A stretch of 7,226 nucleotides of DNA, from assembly GCA_018648945.1 (NCBI GenBank), contig JABGQJ010000170.1:1-7226 (forward strand). Reading direction: 5' to 3'. A program made the translations under genes and the position numbers. Below the pieces are notes generated by a model. The model did no database searches and was not told the origin of the DNA. It was given only the letters and a program-made list of their open reading frames with translations. Numbering within the stretch: position 1 is the stretch's first letter; every line of letters starts with the position of its first letter. Shown here in pieces: positions 5,006 to 7,226 of the stretch. The DNA comes from Victivallales bacterium (lineage in GTDB: Bacteria > Verrucomicrobiota > Lentisphaeria > Oligosphaerales > Lenti-02).

Positions 5006-7159
5006 TCAGCGTCCGTCCCGGGTGATGCGCATCTGGACGGGCTGCAGGGTCAGCTCTCCCCGGACCGGGTCGGCCCGCCGAATCTGAACCTGCATACAAT
5101 CGCCGCACTTGTAGCTTTTGCCAGAGCCGCCGGTTTGCAGAGCCATGGTGTCGCGCGAGCGCCGGTACTGCTGGTCGCGGAACAGAGAGGAGGCAAGGAA
5201 GCCCTGCAGACCAAGTTGGGGGAGGAAGAGCAGGAGCCCTTCACCCGCGACCTTGGCCACGACCGCTTCGTGGCAGGTGCCCGGGTCGCGCTCCTCCAGC
5301 GTGCGCACATGGCGCAGCTTGAGGCGGTCGCAGGCGGCGTAGTAGGCGTTGTCGCAGATTATCTCCTGGGCCGTGCAGAAATCCCCGATCTCTGCAACTT
5401 GGTCGAGGCTCCGAGGGGAATCCCCGGAGTCCAGAGCCCAGAGCTGCTGGTGAACGACAAGGTCGGGGTAGCGTCGGATCGGGCTGGTGAAGTGCAGGTA
5501 GAGGTCCTTCCCCAGACCGAAGTGTTCGCCCGGCCCGGCAGTATAGGAGGCCCGGGACATGGTGCGGAGGAACGAGTTGAAGATGACATCCGCGAGTGGG
5601 TCGCTGGCGGCTCGGGCGAGGAACGCGTTGAGCTGGTCTCGCTGATGCAGCGCAGGAAGTCCGCCCCCCATGACGAATTTCGCCCAGTTGGCGAACTCCA
5701 AGAGGCCGTCGGCCTTGGGCGGGGCGTGGACGCGGTAGAGCCCCGGCAGATTCCGCTGATGCAGCTCGCGGGCCACCGCGCTGTTGGCCGCGAGCATGAA
5801 CTCCTCGACCAATTCGTGCGAGCGGTTCGGCTCGACCCGCCGCAGCCCGAGAATCCGGGGCGGATCCTCCGTGCATTGCACGCGGACATCGGGGACCGCC
5901 ATCCGCAGGAACTGCTCGACCTGTCGGCGCCGACCCCGCATGGCAACGGCGATGCGGGCCAGCGCGGAGAGGGTGGCCAGGGTCTGCGAACGCTCGGCAG
6001 CCTGGCCGATGGCGTCACCGATCAGATCCTGGACCTGGGGGAAACTGAGGCGCTCGTGGACATGGATCAGGGTATGTGCCCGGCGCGCGGAGAGCACTTC
6101 GCCGGTGGTTTCATCGATCTCCAGGAAGACGGAGTGGGCGGCCGAGTCCTGGCCCGCGAGCAGGCTGCAGCGCTCGGCGGCCAGAACCCGTGGCAGCATG
6201 GGCAACGTCCGACCGGGGAGGTAGGCCGTGAAGGTGCGGGAGCGGGCCGCTTCGTCCAAGTCACTGCCGGGCGCGACGAAGGCGGCGACATCGGCGATGT
6301 GGACCCCGACCGTGACCCGGCCCGGCTCGGGGCCCCGCTCGATGGAGAGGCCGTCGTCGAAGTCCTTGGCATCCTCGGGATCGATGGTCAGCACGGTCAG
6401 TGCCCGGCAGTCCTCACGCTCGATTTCGCGCGGCTTGCAGGTGGCTGCGTGCTGCACTTCGGCAGGGGAATAGGGATCGGCCAGCCCGAACTCGACGACC
6501 ACGGCATCCAGGTCGCCGCGCAGGTCGGCACCCGAGCCGACCTTGCGGACGAACTCGGCGGTCGGTCCGTTCCCGGACTGGTCGGGAGGCAGGAGGCGTC
6601 CCTGAATCCAGTCGCCCAGTTTGACGTTCTGCAAGGCATCTTCGGAGACCGCCAGGGACATGCGTTCCGGCATGCTGCGCTGCATGGGACGGAGGAAGAA
6701 GCTGTCTCCATCGTCGTCCAGGCAGCCGACGACGGATTCGGCCGCACGTTCCACGATGCGCTCGACGGTGGCGCTGGTCCCGCGTTCGTTGGTATCGAGG
6801 ACGCGGATCAGCACGCGATCACCGGTGATGGCATCGCCGATGTACTTGGGGGGGATGAACAGGTCGGGGGCACCCTCGGCTGCGTCGGCCAAGGTGACAA
6901 AGCCGTAGCCGCCGCTCACATTCACCGAGATGGTGCCGGCGAGTAGTCCGGTCGCTTCGGCGATGGCATAGCGCCCGCCTCGCTTGCGGCTGATCTGGCC
7001 GTTGGCCATCAGCTTGCGGAAGGCCTCTTTGAAGGCCTGGTGTTTGCTGCCCTTGCGGCAGTCCAGAAGTCGTCGGAGATCAGGGCGTCGGGCGCCACTC
7101 TCCCCAGATTGTCGGATGAGTTCGAGAATTTCTTTTTGAAGATCGTCGCTTGGCGTCAT
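5006..7159 (-). CDS. rnr: Ribonuclease R (RNB-family 3'-5' exoribonuclease)
   Basis: RNase R degrades RNA processively from the 3' end, including structured RNA, and serves in rRNA and mRNA turnover in the cytoplasm. The 717 residues show the family order: winged-helix-like region (5-70), OB/cold-shock domains (about 70-135 and 140-205, with GTISVNVSGGYGFV at 75-88), RNB catalytic domain (about 235-590) and an S1 domain (about 628-710). Catalytic metal-binding residues are intact in TIDPEDAKDFDD: Asp260, Asp266, Asp268 and Asp269. Tyr313 in TAYLPG matches the RNA-stacking tyrosine region, and HFTSPIRRYPDL (556-567) is the diagnostic RNB motif. The protein ends just after the S1 domain, lacking the long lysine-rich tail of the E. 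coli enzyme (813 residues). The S1 domain carries a CGDC pair at 685-688. The ATG at 7159 begins a typical N-terminus, but no clear Shine-Dalgarno precedes it. It is first of three codirectional genes. Confidence 0.95.
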   Translation of the reverse strand: MTPSDDLQKEILELIRQSGESGARRPDLRRLLDCRKGSKHQAFKEAFRKLMANGQISRKRGGRYAIAEATGLLAGTISVNVSGGYGFVTLADAAEGAPDLFIPPKYIGDAITGDRVLIRVLDTNERGTSATVERIVERAAESVVGCLDDDGDSFFLRPMQRSMPERMSLAVSEDALQNVKLGDWIQGRLLPPDQSGNGPTAEFVRKVGSGADLRGDLDAVVVEFGLADPYSPAEVQHAATCKPREIEREDCRALTVLTIDPEDAKDFDDGLSIERGPEPGRVTVGVHIADVAAFVAPGSDLDEAARSRTFTAYLPGRTLPMLPRVLAAERCSLLAGQDSAAHSVFLEIDETTGEVLSARRAHTLIHVHERLSFPQVQDLIGDAIGQAAERSQTLATLSALARIAVAMRGRRRQVEQFLRMAVPDVRVQCTEDPPRILGLRRVEPNRSHELVEEFMLAANSAVARELHQRNLPGLYRVHAPPKADGLLEFANWAKFVMGGGLPALHQRDQLNAFLARAASDPLADVIFNSFLRTMSRASYTAGPGEHFGLGKDLYLHFTSPIRRYPDLVVHQQLWALDSGDSPRSLDQVAEIGDFCTAQEIICDNAYYAACDRLKLRHVRTLEERDPGTCHEAVVAKVAGEGLLLFLPQLGLQGFLASSLFRDQQYRRSRDTMALQTGGSGKSYKCGDCMQVQIRRADPVRGELTLQPVQMRITRDGR

Positions 7160-7226
7160 GAAGGAGCGGTTCGTTAGTCCTACGTAGTTATTGTGACGGG
7201 GATTGGGGCACGCATTGCATGACCCC
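7160..7226 (-). promoter_or_regulatory. RNase R upstream region with edge hairpin
   Basis: On the minus strand, 7226-7205 folds as GGGG, bulged T, CATGC paired with GCGTG and CCCC around an AAT loop (nine pairs, one wobble). It is followed by an AT-richer stretch (CACAATAACTACGTAGG, about 7194-7178) that could hold a -10 element, though no matching -35 is clear. No purine-rich Shine-Dalgarno is visible just before the RNase R ATG. The hairpin may end an upstream gene or sit in a leader; the window cuts off the context. Confidence 0.35.

Noticed and set aside
4994..6946. A 650-residue open frame on the plus strand opposite RNase R
   Set aside because: It is antisense to a clear RNase R with intact catalytic motifs; the translation has no recognisable domain and the openness follows from GC-rich codon use.

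Overview
The window holds four protein genes and one long non-coding gap. It reads as GC-rich chromosomal DNA from a free-living bacterium. A Cys-type sulfatase with a twin-arginine signal and a C-terminal LamG-like domain, beside a large membrane glycosyltransferase, is typical of polysaccharide-degrading lineages such as Planctomycetota, Lentisphaerota or Hydrogenedentota. This assignment rests on gene style only, because the window has no rRNA or other marker gene.

Layout: (1) At 1-1413 (+) is the C-terminal part of a GT-C type membrane glycosyltransferase (ArnT/PMT-like); its N-terminal catalytic part probably lies to the left of the window. (2) At 1414-2059 is a gap of about 650 bases between two convergent genes. 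I support no gene there, but it holds an unusual series of perfect or near-perfect GC-rich hairpins, some of them nested. (3) At 2060-4108 (-) is an exported sulfatase. (4) At 4129-4962 (-) is a small membrane-anchored TPR-like protein of unknown function. (5) At 5006-7159 (-) is a complete RNase R (RNB-family 3'-5' exoribonuclease). (6) At 7160-7226 is the RNase R upstream region, with a hairpin at the window edge.

The three minus-strand genes run RNase R -> TPR-like protein -> sulfatase with gaps of 43 and 20 bases. Both downstream genes start at GTG behind a good Shine-Dalgarno sequence, so they probably form one transcription unit. No shared pathway is evident; RNase R is general RNA turnover and the sulfatase is extracytoplasmic glycan catabolism. 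The most unusual part of the window is the multi-hairpin block at about 1619-2018. It looks like a structured RNA, a dispersed non-autonomous repeat or an elaborate two-way transcription barrier; the sequence alone does not decide which.
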